The translations under genes and the position numbers were made by a program. Shown one piece after another: positions 20,266 through 33,959 of a stretch of DNA of 64,000 nt. The notes under the pieces were generated by a model. It saw only the letters and a list, made by a program, of their open reading frames with translations, had not been told where the DNA came from and made no database searches. Source of the stretch: Purshia tridentata. Its lineage: Eukaryota > Streptophyta > Magnoliopsida > Rosales > Rosaceae. Each line of letters begins with the position of its first letter. The first letter of the stretch is position 1. Location of the stretch: positions 1 through 64,000 of the forward strand of contig QANT01004768.1 in assembly GCA_003254885.1 (NCBI GenBank). Direction: 5' to 3'.

Positions 20266-23200
20266 TCAGTGCCTGTGAGCGTGCTTTCGGCTACCAATAT
20301 AGGCCTCTCCCTTTTCTCTGTTCCATCTTTGTAAGATCGTCAAAGAAAAGCAAGTAAAGCCTATAGCAGCCATAACATAAAATACTCGGTATGGAGCCAA
20401 GGCCAGGGAAGAGAGATACGAATAGTATCCAGCAACCAGGTACATAAAGTTCAATCTCACTTCCTGGTTTCGGAGGCCAGGGAAAGAAACCAGGAAGGAA
20501 TTGAACTCAGGCTTTGAGTTGAAGATACCATGAAGGATCAGACCTGTGCATAGAGCTGAATCCAAGAGCCATGGAAAGCTTTGACCCATCCCTATTCTCT
20601 GCAACCAGAAAGAATGTCATTTTGTAAAAGGCTGGCTAGTTTACGCAAGCAAAAGAATAAAAGAACATAAACAGAAAGTTCTGCTGCATCACATACAAAT
20701 TTGCATGTAATCCATATTGGTTCAGGTGGTAAAGAACCTTATGTATAATATTATCAATTGTCAAGTAATTCCTCCACCTATGCGTGCACGAATTCAACAT
20801 ATGCAGGATGATGGAAAACTCAAACCACCTTCTTCTGCATGCATCTTGATGAATGCTGGAAACTTAGTGTATCTAGAGTTTTGATAGTTAATGGCTAGAA
20901 TCATTTTTGGTTCAAATATATTAGCATGCTACGAACTGATACATATAATAATGATCAAATTTCTAAAGAGACACTCAAGAATGTCACAAGCGACGCCATT
21001 GCCATAATCAGAGACCAGACAGATAACTGATAGAATTTTTGCTTTTACCTGCAACCAAGCCACAAATGATGGAACAAACATGAGTGCTGCAACAAGATGC
21101 AAAATAAACAACCCATGCCTATGATTGAATATCTCTAATTGTGTTTCACCAAAACTTTTTGAAGAGTCTGGACTATTGGAGCAGCTATCTTCAGAAGGGG
21201 AATTCTGGTTTGATATACCATCACATTTGAATGTAAGTTGTTGAGACCCATCATTGCCTTCCTTCTTATAATCAAATAATTCATGTCTTCTTGCATGGCT
21301 GCGAAATGAAGCTGTCAAAAAACTGTTACACAGACATAAAGCATCTCTTAGGATCATTATCACACATAACCCTGAAGTTAATGAAACATGAAGCTTTCAA
21401 ATACCATCCATTAACAAGCAACAATAATAAAAAGCTATATAGATTTCACTTGTAATAAAAGGACAGCAAGTGCATGGCTTGGTGCATAATTCCCATAAAG
21501 TATATTGTATCCAAAGTGAGGACATACCTGCAAAGTGCACTGTGACAGCACAAAGCATGAGAGAATACGAGTATAAATAGACCCAATGCTGCGTGAACAA
21601 AGCATGCCAAAGTAATTGCACCAAGTGCTGTAACAAGTAGCGGATTCAATCTTATAACCCTTATCACCTGTTTATGAAAGAATCAAGTGAAAGTAACGAG
21701 TCAATGAGTCGACCTTTTCCAAGATGAGAGAAGAAAGGAAAGGAAAAATGCCCTGTTTTTTCTTGTGGGTGGGGGTGGTGGTGGTGTTGGCGGTTCTGGT
21801 TGCTGTACATAAAAACATGCAACCAAACACACAGGCATTCAACCAGCCACAGTTCTAATTTCTACATGGACAAAGCGCCAGTTCATAAAAATATTGAGCT
21901 AGTAATCATAACATTTATATTACAGGATTACCTTCAATGAGAAGAAACCAGAGGATAGATTAGTAAACCAGTGAACAAAAACAAAGCAAGCACTCTTTTC
22001 CCGCAATTGAAACCTGCAACACAATAAATCCTGTCATTCAGCACAAAAAACTGGTGAACATATATATACACATTATATATTTGTAAGTCAGATTCCTACG
22101 AACAATTAATAAGATTGATTTTTACCACCTTAATCCATTAAAAACAATAAATAATAACTTAAATTAAATCTCTACAATATAACTTTAGAATGGCATCCAA
22201 AAGACAATATTGGAAAGTTTAACTAAGTGATAACTGGGGATGAATAATTGACCTTTACAGTAAAATTCTTGTTTCTTATTAAAAAAAAAAGGAACTTTAC
22301 AGCAATATTCCGATTTCAATATATTTCAATAACATGTTGTAAAACGAACAGAATATATAAAGAATTTTTCTTCTTTTGCCTTCTCTTTTTTGTTTTTTGG
22401 TTATCTCTATCAATATTAGTAGTGAAAGTATCTGATGTTCCATTAACAAACACATAATCGCTTGATTCCATTGTGTATATAAAAAGAGTGGTAGAGAGAG
22501 CCTACTAACCTTGTCCTGATGAAAATATGTACAACAGCAGCGGCATGGAAGACCAATTGGGATAATAAAATCAGAATAATTATGATGCCATTAGCAAGTA
22601 GATAACAGAGCACTGAGATAATGGTGAAGCTAGCAAATGAGGGAAATGGTTGAGAAATCCAAAAGGAAAGGATAAAAGAAAGTAAGATGGGTGCAATGGC
22701 AAGGAAGAGGAATGGCAATGGGAATCTCAAATTGGATTCCACAGCCATCAGCATCGAAGGTATGGGCAGGTCAAGATCCCATGAATGTGTTTGCCGCATC
22801 AGTGCAAAAAAGATAACAACAATGGAGAAACCAATAATCTGCAAGAGAGCAGTCACATAACATGATCAATTAAACTAAATATTAAGCATACCTCCACAAT
22901 TAACTAAATTGAGGAGACATTACTGAAAATACAGAAAATGCATCCTCATTAGGGCTGTTGAGGATCATTACCTGTGAGTTATACAAAAGCAAAAACCTAC
23001 TGGCAACTGCAGTTACAGAAACAGTCATTGCGCTTTTATATGAACAATGTGGATCTACCTGAAGAGAAGCAGAGGTAAGCAAAAGTAAAAAACCTTCGAT
23101 TTTTAACAATGGTAGGAAGAAATAATTAGAATCCATTTTTTGGCCTGAATAGAATATGTAATTTACAATTTTCTTATTTCAATATCATCTCATGGTACAT

Positions 23201-26200
23201 AATACGAAACTTTAGGTGACTTCTTACCAGCAACAGAACAGAGGTTTTCTCAGAACTTTTAGGTGAATTCCAAAGTGCTGGTGAGGAATCAACAACGATT
23301 GTTTCACTGTAAAAATTGGGGAATATGTGGAGACCTGATGTTTCATCCCAAGCAAATGCTACAGGTGGAAAACAGCGAAGCTTACAGATCCCTGTAATGC
23401 CAAGCAAACAGATAAAAGAAATACGTAGACTACATTCATATTCTACATTAATCCATGACAATGCGTGGAACCAAAAATTATAGAGCATAAAACTACTACT
23501 AATTTAAATCCTTACTACTGATTTCAATGTCTCCAGCCTCTTCATCTGAAAGTCCTGAATTCTTTATTCCACAACCTGCGGTCTTCAAAGAGAATGTGAC
23601 AGGCAGAAGGCCTAAGCTAGTGGTGAATGTTAGATTCAAAGCAAGGGGATGATCCTCCTTCAAAGACATTTCCTGCATTACAAAACCAAGTCATTAACAG
23701 TCAAAGTTAGTCATCTAAGTGACAGCTAAAATTTCTAAGATTTCCAAATTCCAGAAAGAAGCAGCGTCATAGAGATATTAACCTTATAAGAAGAACTAGA
23801 AAGCGGCATCAACCAAGGAGAGAACTCTCTCTCCCCTTCCTCTGGATTATAAAACTGCCCAACTGCCATGGAAACTGCAGGTGGAGGTCTGCCTGAAATA
23901 GTCTGATCACCAGATTGTCAACACCATAAAAACTCAAACCACTTGAAATATCATATTTAACAAGCGAGCAATTTTCATATAAGCCAAACCGAGTAATAAA
24001 AACAAAATAAGTACAACATGTGAGAACATAGAAACCAAAAGAATTTCATCAGATAAAAATTGTTACAGTTATGTAGACAAATGGGTTGAAGGTGTGAATT
24101 GCAAAGGAAATCCAGAAATAAATAAAGATACAGGTTCCCAGCATGTGACAATGTAGAGTCATTGCATGCACTCCAGATGTATGCTTACAACAAACATGCC
24201 AAAGAATATATCTTATTGTGTTGAAAAATAGAATAAGGAAAATAATGAAAATTAAAAAATCTAGTTTTTCTTTACAAAGGGAGATGACAAGCAGTACAGC
24301 TAGGCAAAGCCTACTACAAGCACATAACAAGCAAAACAACAATCAATACAAAACTCCCACCCAATCAAAAATATTTTTGAAGCAGAAACAGTGAGGGGAA
24401 ACAATACCGGACGAGGTGCAACTGAGATGGTCAGGAATCTGAAACCACGCATGTCCTCAGGTCCTAAGTGCAGAATAGCAGAAGGAGGAGCTTGCTCTGT
24501 CTGGCTTCCAGGTTCAATCTAACAAGATAGAGCATATCCACAAATAAGAGTACGCGGATGACATTGGCCAATAAATGTGCCAGTGCAACCAGTCTGAATA
24601 GCAACATAATTTAACATCACTGTTTCATAGAGTACAACAAATTTCACTCAAAACAAGATACAAAAATTCACTTAAAGTTCAGAACACACATATAAGGCCA
24701 TGACAACCAGCCTATGATAAATGCATGTATCCCATTGAAAAATTGTCATGAATGCAGCATTTAGTACCTGTCTTGGTGCTGGTCCTGATGGAATGTGCAC
24801 CATCTTCGATGTCACTTCGAGGATCCTTATACACACAGGCAAGGCTGAAGTTGAGTTTCTTTTTTCAGGCCATAGATGAAGTCTAACCCCAGAACATGGA
24901 GCAAGGTTAGTCACAAACATGAAGTGGCTTCTTCCATTTGAACTCTGCACGTATTGATTCAAGTCTGAGCACTATCAGGTATAGAAAATGCAAGAATATA
25001 AAATATAACAAGTACTATCAGTGTAAAAAACAACAAAAAGGCAAAAGAATACATCAAGGTTAAATATTAATTTGTGATGCTTCAAAAATCTTTTCTGACT
25101 AAAAGACCAAATTTTACCCCAGTCAAATTCATACATGCATAAAATACGACAATTTAATTTCCAGAATTCTATATCTTTTTATTTTTTTTTATTTTTAAGA
25201 ATGACAACAAAGTTAAGAACCTGGCTTGGAAGCAAAATTCATGAAAAAAGCAAAGAAAAGAGGGATGCAGAAGGAGGGATTAATATGAAATAAATTTTAC
25301 AATGATTTCAGTATCAAAATAGTAAATGGGAGCTTTGCTGACACTGACCAGTTTTTTTAAATCCAACCACCGTCTTCGACCATCCATGGCTAAAACAGTG
25401 ACGGTGTTTGTCTGAATGTATAGGTCCCTCTCAAGGACATCATCACTCCAACGAATATTGCTAGGACAAGCAGCTGAAGTGTACAAGGATTCTGCAATCA
25501 TATTACATTACAACAAAGATGACAGATAAAATCATTAAATCATCATCATATAGGGCACAAAATTTTTGCCAACCACAAAGGGCAATATAGTGGATCTCCA
25601 CAGAGACAAATTGACAATGTACATTACCAGTTGTATCCTTTACATCTCTATTAGGAGCATGTATTGACTGCCGAGACAAATTTGGTTGCATCATCCAACT
25701 GAAACTGTGCGGTATCCCACTACGAAGCATTTTTGAGAATATCACATTTCTTATTCGAGTGTCAGAAAACGGTTGTCCTGTTCTGGAGTCTACCACACTT
25801 AGGAGAGTGTGTGATACCTAGATAAGAGCATATATATTCAGAACCATCTATATGATAACTAAATCCAGGTTCAAAAAGTGACTTCCACTTACTTGTATAA
25901 CCAATTGATTACACCACAATATAGCTTGATGTTCCATTGACAACCACACATTTTTCATGCCTGTAGTACTGATCATAAAACCGTGGGTTGGAGGCACAAT
26001 CCCGTCAAGGGATTCTGACTTGGACCTTACCTAAAGACAAAAAACAAGAGTTAAAAAGCACCCACAAAGTCAAGCTCCATAGCAAGAATTTGATACAACC
26101 GTAAACACAATATATATAAATGGGCAGTATACAGACACATCTATGTACATATGGGGTGATGACAACAAAAATACTGCAAGCACCCATATTAACACAAAAT

Positions 26201-27794
26201 TACAACACCCTAACAGTCTTCCAAGAATCTTCAGTAAATTATGAAATCCTCTTTATTATGCCAAATTAACAACTTCATATATCAATTCCAATATAAAAGC
26301 AGGGCCAGCTTGCAACACTCAGGCCAATTCCTCAACTATAGTTTACAAGACAAATTTCAGTTTTGCAAAAAGAAGTTTAGACAGCAGTCTTTTCAGTTTA
26401 AGCAGGCAATATTCTTGTTGATAGCACAGTATATACCACAGAAAAAGATGCAAAAACATACTTACCTGATAATCATTATAACTACCAGAAATGGATATAA
26501 CAACAACAGGAGAGAGAACAGGATCAGACACATAATGTCCTGCTGAAGTTGTTTGGACCTCATATCCCTTTCTCCATTCATGATTAACATGTTCATAGTA
26601 GTGACCCAAGGAAGGCTGCAATGCCACAGGAGGGTATCTGAATAAAGTAGGTAAAGTTCATCAAACACCAATTAAACATTCACTTTGAAAATCAAATCCA
26701 TCATATGAGCCACAAAACTCACTGGTGTGGGCTGGAAAGTGTAAGAATTGTTTCAACTGCTGACTTCCTCAAATGGGGGTGGACAACTGCAGCTCTAGCA
26801 ACAAAACCACCCATAGAGTGACCGACCAATATCACACTGTTTGGCAAATTCCCAGAGGTTGCAGCACCTTCTCTTTCTCTAGCCTCATAAGATTCTTTAT
26901 ATTGAGCCAAGATCTGCATATGTGGTTGTAGGTTAAATAGTTTTGAGATTAAAAAACGTGGAAAAGAAAAACTCCCTTGTAATGCAATATTAAGAAAACG
27001 TAATATGATCTTTAAGATTTGTTTAACAAGCATCAAAAGGTTTCATTTTCAACATGCAATTTGAAGAAAATAATGTGGTTGAGAGAGAGAGAGAGAGACC
27101 CTGTGAATGGACTGGACAACGTATTCTGCATGTTCTTCAAGTATGGCACTATCCATAGCAGAATGTTCTCCTTCAAGATCCACAGCAAACCAGTCCAACT
27201 TGGAATTATACTGGTTTGGTAACTGGAAAGAAGCTACATCTATATCCTCCCCTCCCTCTTCTGAAGTTAGGGAAGCGTCCTGATAAAACGTACGCTCAAG
27301 GGGGCCCACTTGATATGCCCTATCAGATTCTGCTGCCAATGATCGTACCTATAAGCCATTGTTGTAAACAACCATGGTTCGGACAATATAGGTAAGCTAA
27401 TTAATATCTGATGAAATAGAGCATTGCAAGACTAAAACTTTCAATGAGTCATCAACAAAACTAATAAAACTGCATGCAAAGAAAGAGTCTTCCTTACCTG
27501 TTTGTAGCTACCGCCATTTCCCGGAATAAAAAGAACGGGAACGCCGCTTAGCTTTTTCAGATGCTCCTTAAAATCAATCTTCTTCCATCCTTCGTGGTAC
27601 AAATACAGGCCGTACTTTGCTGGTGAAACAGAGCTCGTGGTAGGTATAGGAATATATGTGGGATACATGTACGTCATGGTACACCCATTTGAAACAGGTT
27701 TTAGCAAATCATATAGCCCCGCGGAACCAACCCATATCACTAATGCGACAAGAAGTGCTATTCTAGAATTAGCTTTGAGACCTTGCACTTGCAT
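20266..27794 (-). CDS. PGAP1: PGAP1-like GPI inositol-deacylase
   Basis: About 18 exons give roughly 1,130 residues. Approximate exons on the minus strand: 27794-27498, 27348-27100, 26913-26723, 26637-26466, 26032-25894, 25817-25628, 25494-25348, 24967-24767, 24520-24408, 23902-23782, 23674-23513, 23391-23228, 23058-22972, 22839-22510, 22014-21931, 21668-21528, 21312-21051 and 20598-20266. The N-terminus has a membrane anchor (ALLVALVIWVGSAGLYDLL). It is followed by the lipase domain with VPVLFIPGNGGSYKQ and the nucleophile elbow VILVGHSMGGFVAR (Ser215), both hallmarks of PGAP1/Bst1. The last third has several hydrophobic segments. The family removes the acyl chain from GPI inositol in the ER, allowing export of GPI-anchored proteins. 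The start is the ATG of MQVQGLKA; the open frame extends upstream only through a TTG. The stop follows GEAYIGSRKHAHRH. Confidence 0.9.
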
Positions 27795-29438
27795 CGTGAC
27801 TCTGAGCTCAAACTTATCGCTCAATTCTCCGCATTCACCAACAATTAATTAATCTTTCCTTGTAAGAGAAATTCGAAACATTATCAACCAAAGTATTCAC
27901 TTGCTCAAAAAGCAGCACCAGAGCCAAAACCAGTTTCCAAATTAAGAAGAAAAAGGATTAAATAGAAGTTGAATTTCCTTATATGTAAAGGAGATCCGTT
28001 TATAGAAATTTTGAAAGTAATGGAAGTGAAGGATAAAAATGGAGAGAAAATGCTTACAAATGAGGCAACAGATCTGAGCTGAAGATCAACGGCTGGGAGT
28101 TACCGGATCGGAGATGCAAAGGAGACGTTAGCTGACGAGCTTAGAATTTTAGATTAGAGAGCAGCAAAAACACAAACACCCATCCATTATTTTGCTCTTA
28201 TGACACATCTCACAGTACCCCAAAATAGAAACAGACAGGGAAACCGTTGTTAAGAAACGGGTCGGGTCGGCCGGGTTAAAAAGAGGAAGGGCGGGTTCCA
28301 GAAGTGAAAGTGACAGATTGCGTAAATTCCACTGTTACGGGAGTGTGAAAGCAATTTGGCACTTAAAAAGTTAAAAGTTAAAACTACTTTAAACTTACAA
28401 GTTAAACCAAACCAGGAAAAAATTGATAATTACAAAAGGAGCCACCACAAAATAATTTTGTAAATTAGTAATCATGATTCATAAGTGAGAATGATCGTAT
28501 GATTCTTATCTTTAAAAACTGGCTAGTGGCTACATAATAATTACTTAAAGTTCATATTATATAGAAAAAAATTAATTAATAAAAGTAGCTGGGCAATTTT
28601 CCCATTACGTGGACAACATAGCGCAAATCAATGTGAACTTGTCAGGTTCCTTGGCGTGTGCTTGGAAGGGAATTTCACCACTTGTATAATCGCTGGTGTA
28701 AGATTTAATTATGTCCACTCCACCTTTCAAAGCCAACTGTTTGTCTACATACTTAATATTGTAATTAATAAGTCTCTTCATTTAGCTAACAAAAGTTTAA
28801 TAAAGGAATAGTAGGAATAAAAATTTAATAAAGCATTTTGAGAATATTGACCAATGAATTATATAAACATATACACCTTTTAAATTTGAATGAAGGTGAA
28901 CAAACTTTCACCAGATGGATTGAGATTAACAAAACACGTCCACAAAATGCTAAACAGAAGAAACAAATAAACATCTGCAATAATATATTCAAACGAGCCT
29001 TTTGGAATTTGGCCTAAAAAATTGGACTCCATTCATAAAATAATAGAGGGATTTAATTGAATTGAACTCTATTCATAAGAAACAGTATATATAGTAATGC
29101 ACAGGAAAAATGGCACAAGAACGTCCCAATGTGGCGCTCCTTACTATAAAAGGAGGTACATCTCACAGGCTCATCTAACTCCTACTCTCAGGCACAGGCA
29201 ACTTCTCTATCTTACAAAAACATGGAACATGACAAGGCCGCAAGGAGTAGTTCGAAACTGAAAATCAATCCACGAGCTGAAGGAGGCATAAGCCACCTAA
29301 ACAATATAGTACCTACCAATCGCAGGTAATGGCAGCAAGTAATGGCAGCAAGGTGAATGTCTCTTGCTCAGCTCCTAACAGAATACATAGGCAGACGATT
29401 ATAATGTGTACCAACATCACTCGGGTGTCGTATCCTGC
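27795..29438. other. PGAP1-like promoter side and carboxylesterase 3' flank
   Basis: From 27795 to about 28330 is the promoter/5' leader side of the PGAP1-like gene, with a short GC-rich patch at 28258-28290 (GGGTCGGGTCGGCCGGGTT). From about 29050 to 29438 is probably the 3' UTR of the carboxylesterase gene. The remaining stretch is AT-rich and shows no gene. Confidence 0.6.
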
Positions 29439-32013
29439 TTAATATGAGAACTCATGGCCTCGAAGTGAGATATATTTCTTTACCCAAATGGCAATGTCCT
29501 CCGCACAGGCCTGGGCCTGAGGGGTCTTGAGAAGCATATCAAGGGTTGCAAATTCATGAACAGCATCTTTATACTCCAGCACAGGTGCATCAACATTTAC
29601 CTTCCGAAGCTCCTCTGAGTAAGCAATGGCACGGTCTCTCATCCAATCATGTTCTGCCACCACCGTAAGGGTTGGAGGCATGAGCTTCAAAGGTGGCCCC
29701 CTGTCTGGGATGAGAGGATTGGCAGCTGGGTGGTCCAAGCTAAACTCTTCCTCAGGTAAGAATAATTTCCATGCTAGAATGCACATTGCCTTGTCATAGA
29801 AATATGAGTTTGCCAATTTTATCTCAGAATGTGTGGGAACACTCCCAACAAAGAACGGATACATCAGGACCTGACAAACCACCTTCACAGGGTCCAGAAG
29901 CTTCCCTGCCTCTACAGCTTTACGAGCCACATAGTCTGCAATGTTGGCACCGCAGCTCACACCTAGGAGAACACATCTGTTTGTGATATCAAAAAAGTTA
30001 GAAATTTGGCAATCTAGCTTTCTTGTAGATTAGTTTCCAGAAAGGGAAAAACAAAAACAAACAGAAGAAATTATACTTACAGAACCAAAAAGAGCCTAGA
30101 ACTAAGTGGTATTTAGTACCTAATGCTAGGACACAGCTTTTAAGTTTAAGCATAGTGCACATGAAACAGCCAATAATACCCATAAAAGAAAAAAACGCAT
30201 AGATTATCTTATAGAAGCAACTTCAAGAAAGCAAATAGTATCTTATATTAACAGATACGAAGACCATTCCATCCCCCATTGCTTGCTCAAACTATTACCT
30301 GTTGTCATCAAGAAAATCTTGATCTGCCAACAAATTATGATGAAAACAATAGCATGAATCCAACATATGCTATAACTTAAGGGATCCATATATCAGAAAG
30401 GGCAAAAAAAGCATAAATATTTAATAAGAAAACCAGCCATGCCAAATATCTATGGCAAAGTAAAATCCAGATATCGGCAAATACTTTGCCACTTTTTGTT
30501 GAAACTAGACCTATTAACATATCTATCTATTTATATTTTATACATGTGTCTACATATGTGTGCATGTTGCTATGGTGATATGCCCATGCATGAGAGTGAG
30601 CAATATTATTTTGGATAAGAAACAAAACTTCATTACAAAGAGAGGCAGGAGAAAATATCTGCCCAATGGCAAAGGAAAGCGGAAGACAGAGTGAAAAAAA
30701 AAAAAAAGAATTAAAAAGCAAATTCAACAACCCCAAAATCTTAGATAAGAATTAGCTTATCCAAATTGTACTGGCACTACAAAATAAGATGCTATCACTT
30801 ATTCCCCTTCTACATTTGCATAAACTATCAACCCATCAACCCTAAAATTAAAATACTCAAACGTTAAAGCATTGCCAGCAGCAACCAACCTCTCCACTAT
30901 TTTAGTTAGGAACTAGTTAACAATATTTCCATCAAAACATACACTTTCCAATAAATTAAGTATCGAAACTCAGACACCAGCAATCTATAACAAGAAATCA
31001 ACTCATGGATCACACCCTCTTAGCTGCTAAGAATTGGTACATAGTCACCAATCATTACACACTAGACAGAAATTCCAGTTAGAATCTAAATATAATTATA
31101 GTAATATTGCAATTGGAAGAAATTATAACCTCGATGGATCTCCATGGGCAGCCAACCAGGGCTCAACCATTGATGCCCCGAAAGCGTCCACAATATGCCG
31201 ATTAACATCAGACTTCTTGTATTCCACAGCGCCTTTTCCGCCTCCCATGGACTTACCACACTCAGCCAAATTGGCCTGCTTCCCCAGCCAATTCAACACC
31301 TTCAACCCGTCCTCGAACGCCGCCGGGTACCGATTCTCCGGCGCAAGACGATACCCGACCGCCAAAACGATGACGTCGCACAATTTGGCGATCCGCCGAC
31401 AGAAGACGTCGTTGGCCACCGAGTCATTGCTCCCACTGACCCAACCACCACCGTGAAACTGCAATATGACCGGCAATTTTCGACAATTCTTGGTCGAATT
31501 GGACGGCGAGTACCCTCTGTACACTCCGGGGCCCGTGCTAGCTATCAAATTCAAACCCTCAACGTCATTGCTGTAGCCGTAACTGTTCCTTCTTGGGGTC
31601 GAATTCACCGTATTGGACACTGCCGTATTGCCATAGCTGTTGCGCCGAGAAGCGTATGGTGACAAATTGTTAAGGTTCTGTCGGCCCGAATCGGATTGTG
31701 GAGATGGGGGATTGAGATCGGATCGTTTGGAGCTAGGCGGAACCCTAGGTTTGGCAGACGGTTCGGGTAGGTTGAGAGCGGATTCGGGTAGGAAGATTCG
31801 GATGGAGAGGGAAGTGAATGGGTCGATGTGGATGTCCTTGGTAGCAACACCGTCGTCGAAGAGAGGATTGGGTGAGGCGATGGTTTCTTCGGGTCGGGAC
31901 GTGACTCCGAAGGCGTCGAACTTGTCGGGTTGGGTTTGGATCCGGTTCTGCAAACGGTGCTTCAAGAGGAACTTGAAGAACACGCTATAGAGCTTCACAG
32001 CTACGCTTGGCAT
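29439..32013 (-). CDS. CXE11: Carboxylesterase of the CXE11/CXE16 type (alpha/beta hydrolase-3)
   Basis: Two exons, 32013-31130 and 29976-29439, joined in phase 2, encode 473 residues. The hormone-sensitive-lipase-like signature is complete: oxyanion-hole HGGG at 187-190, nucleophile elbow GVSCG with Ser302, acid residue in AEHDWMRD (about Asp405) and His435 in AVHEF. Length exceeds the usual 320-350 residues of plant CXEs. Members resembling Arabidopsis CXE11 and CXE16 carry a long insert before HGGG; here residues about 85-165 are Ser/Pro/Asn-rich and contain RRNSYGN and RRNSYGY, two related basic phospho-site-like words. Such enzymes hydrolyse small esters; the substrate is unknown. The single intron separates the oxyanion hole from the nucleophile. 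Upstream, CT-rich leader sequence (32015-32070) and the motif AGACGGTGTCGTTTGGGTAT (32104-32123) precede the start. Confidence 0.93.
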
Positions 32014-32425
32014 TTCTCTCTCTCTCTCTCCAAATCTGTCACCCTTCCCTCTCTCTCTCTCTCTCTACAAATCGTGTGTGAGTTTGCAGAGACTGGAAAT
32101 GAGAGACGGTGTCGTTTGGGTATCAGTGTAAATTCATGGAAGATTAAGGATTGAGATTCGGGCTTAATCTCCCGTGAATGGATCACATGGGATTAGGGTT
32201 TTGTAATCTGGGATTGCTTGAATCTAATGCTTCAATGGCGTGAGAGATAGCGAGAGAGGTTAGAAAGACGAGAGGAAGGAGGTGCGTACTGCGCACACAT
32301 GCAACTTTACGGCTCTTTCAAAAAATTGCCATTTACGGCTCTTTCTATTTTTAAAAAAATTATTAACTTATTTATTTCTTGAATATTTCAGGACTGTGCA
32401 GGAGGATTCTGGAGGAGAGCAGGAA

Positions 32426-32560
32426 ATGAGGTGGCTCGATGTAGTAGCGACAGCTATAATCCTATGCGGTTTAGTTTTTCCTGGAATCATTATTGGTGAA
32501 GCTTTCTACCACAGCAAAAGTAGGCCTGCACGCAGCAGATCTTTGGCAAACGGGAAATGA
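32426..32560 (+). CDS. Small putative membrane protein, 44 residues
   Basis: A short frame starts MRWLDVVATAIILCGLVFPG and ends RSRSLANGK before a TGA. It has one strong hydrophobic helix (about residues 5-26) and a basic tail (HSKSRPARSRS), giving a likely inside-positive topology. A good splice acceptor (GAATATTTCAG at about 32382-32392) precedes it, consistent with a 5' UTR intron starting near 32280. It lies head-to-head with the carboxylesterase gene, whose start codon is 413 bp away on the other strand, so they may share a promoter. I recognise no named family. It was chosen over the longer upstream-extended frame, which lacks an ATG in good context. Confidence 0.5.
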   Translation: MRWLDVVATAIILCGLVFPGIIIGEAFYHSKSRPARSRSLANGK

Positions 32561-33478
32561 ACCCCAATCATGTTGTACAGTTGCACCTGCCACATCACAG
32601 CACCATTTCTTTATCACCGTAATAAACACAAAATTATACTTGCATAGTTGCATAATTGGTATTAATAATGTTCATTTATATTATAAATTATAATACATAA
32701 ATTAATTATATTTATGATTATAAAAAGTATTTTTTTATACTAAAACTCTTTTTTGGTATTAAAACCATGAGACCATCATAAATTTTTTTTTTTTTCAAGG
32801 CTTAAAAAAGATATAATGGTGAGTGGGGACTGCGTTTTATAACTAGTGAACAGTACATGGTTAAGGACTCATTAAAGTTTGTGTAAAATGTAAATCATGT
32901 CTATTCAAAGTGAAATTAAATTGTGAGTGAGCAATAATGAGATGACAAGTAAACAAGTGGATAACCATTAATTTATTTAATTTATGTGGTCACTTTCATA
33001 CTCTACTTATCCTATCCATCTTTTTTCCTTTTGCACTGCGTCATTTTATGGGTAAAATTCAATGACTTTAATTTAGTGGTCAGATTATTTTGTGCATTAT
33101 TCAAATTTGTTTCCAAAAGTGTACTTGGACCGATTGGTTTATCCTCGTCAGCAACAGGTAGGCCATTGACTATGCAAACCAAGATGAATTATTATTGTTT
33201 AGACTAGGTGGCTTGGTGCTAGGCAAACAAGTTGACCAATCCAGCTCAATTGCTCAACCATAAATGGAAGACTTTCAACATTGGATGTGTCACAGGCTTG
33301 GCTAAGCCTAAACTTGATATTGTTGGATGGTCATTTGGGCATGACCGGAAACTCTCAGACACCCCATCAAGAGACCTTGCAAGTTGCAACAATGAAACAT
33401 CAACTCTGACTTGACCATGAAATTTAAGCGGGTATAGGAGATGATGATGGTGATGATACGTTCACAAAAGCAACATAA

Positions 33479-33514
<36 letters not shown>

Positions 33515-33959
33515 ACATACAATACAAGTAACTAGAGATTCAGAATAGGGTATCTCTATTAAACCAAATCCAAAAGTAAGTAAACCACAGATATGCCAAT
33601 TTCAAGCCTTTTTGTCAACTTTAAAACCCTGATGAAGAAAAAGGATCAACTTTACTAACCACATCTCCAAATTGACAATGCTGTGGCAGCACCCCTTTGT
33701 TCTTCACACCCAATCAAATATATACAGCCCACACCCCACATGGTAAACCAAAAGGGGGCTAATTGTATTCCAGATTGAGCCATTCATTTCATGCTCTGTG
33801 ACTTGATCACCTGACAATCCAGATTTCAGCAGGTGCCAGAGGAACCAACAACAAGAAGATTCATATCTCAGAACTTATATAGGAATGTCAGTCTATGGTC
33901 TGCGTAATAATTTGAATATCAAAACCACCGTAATCACATTATAGGGAATTTCTAACTTG
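32561..33959. other. Intergenic, with a (GAT)n microsatellite
   Basis: AT-rich sequence follows the small ORF. A trinucleotide TGA/GAT run of about 11 units is at 33480-33514 with an imperfect start at 33440. The part after about 33600 is probably the 3' UTR of the PP2A gene. No gene was seen. Confidence 0.6.

Noticed and set aside
20076-20297. Cys-containing minus-strand frame overlapping the PGAP1-like stop
   Set aside because: The last PGAP1-like exon closes in its own frame; this is 3' UTR read in another frame.
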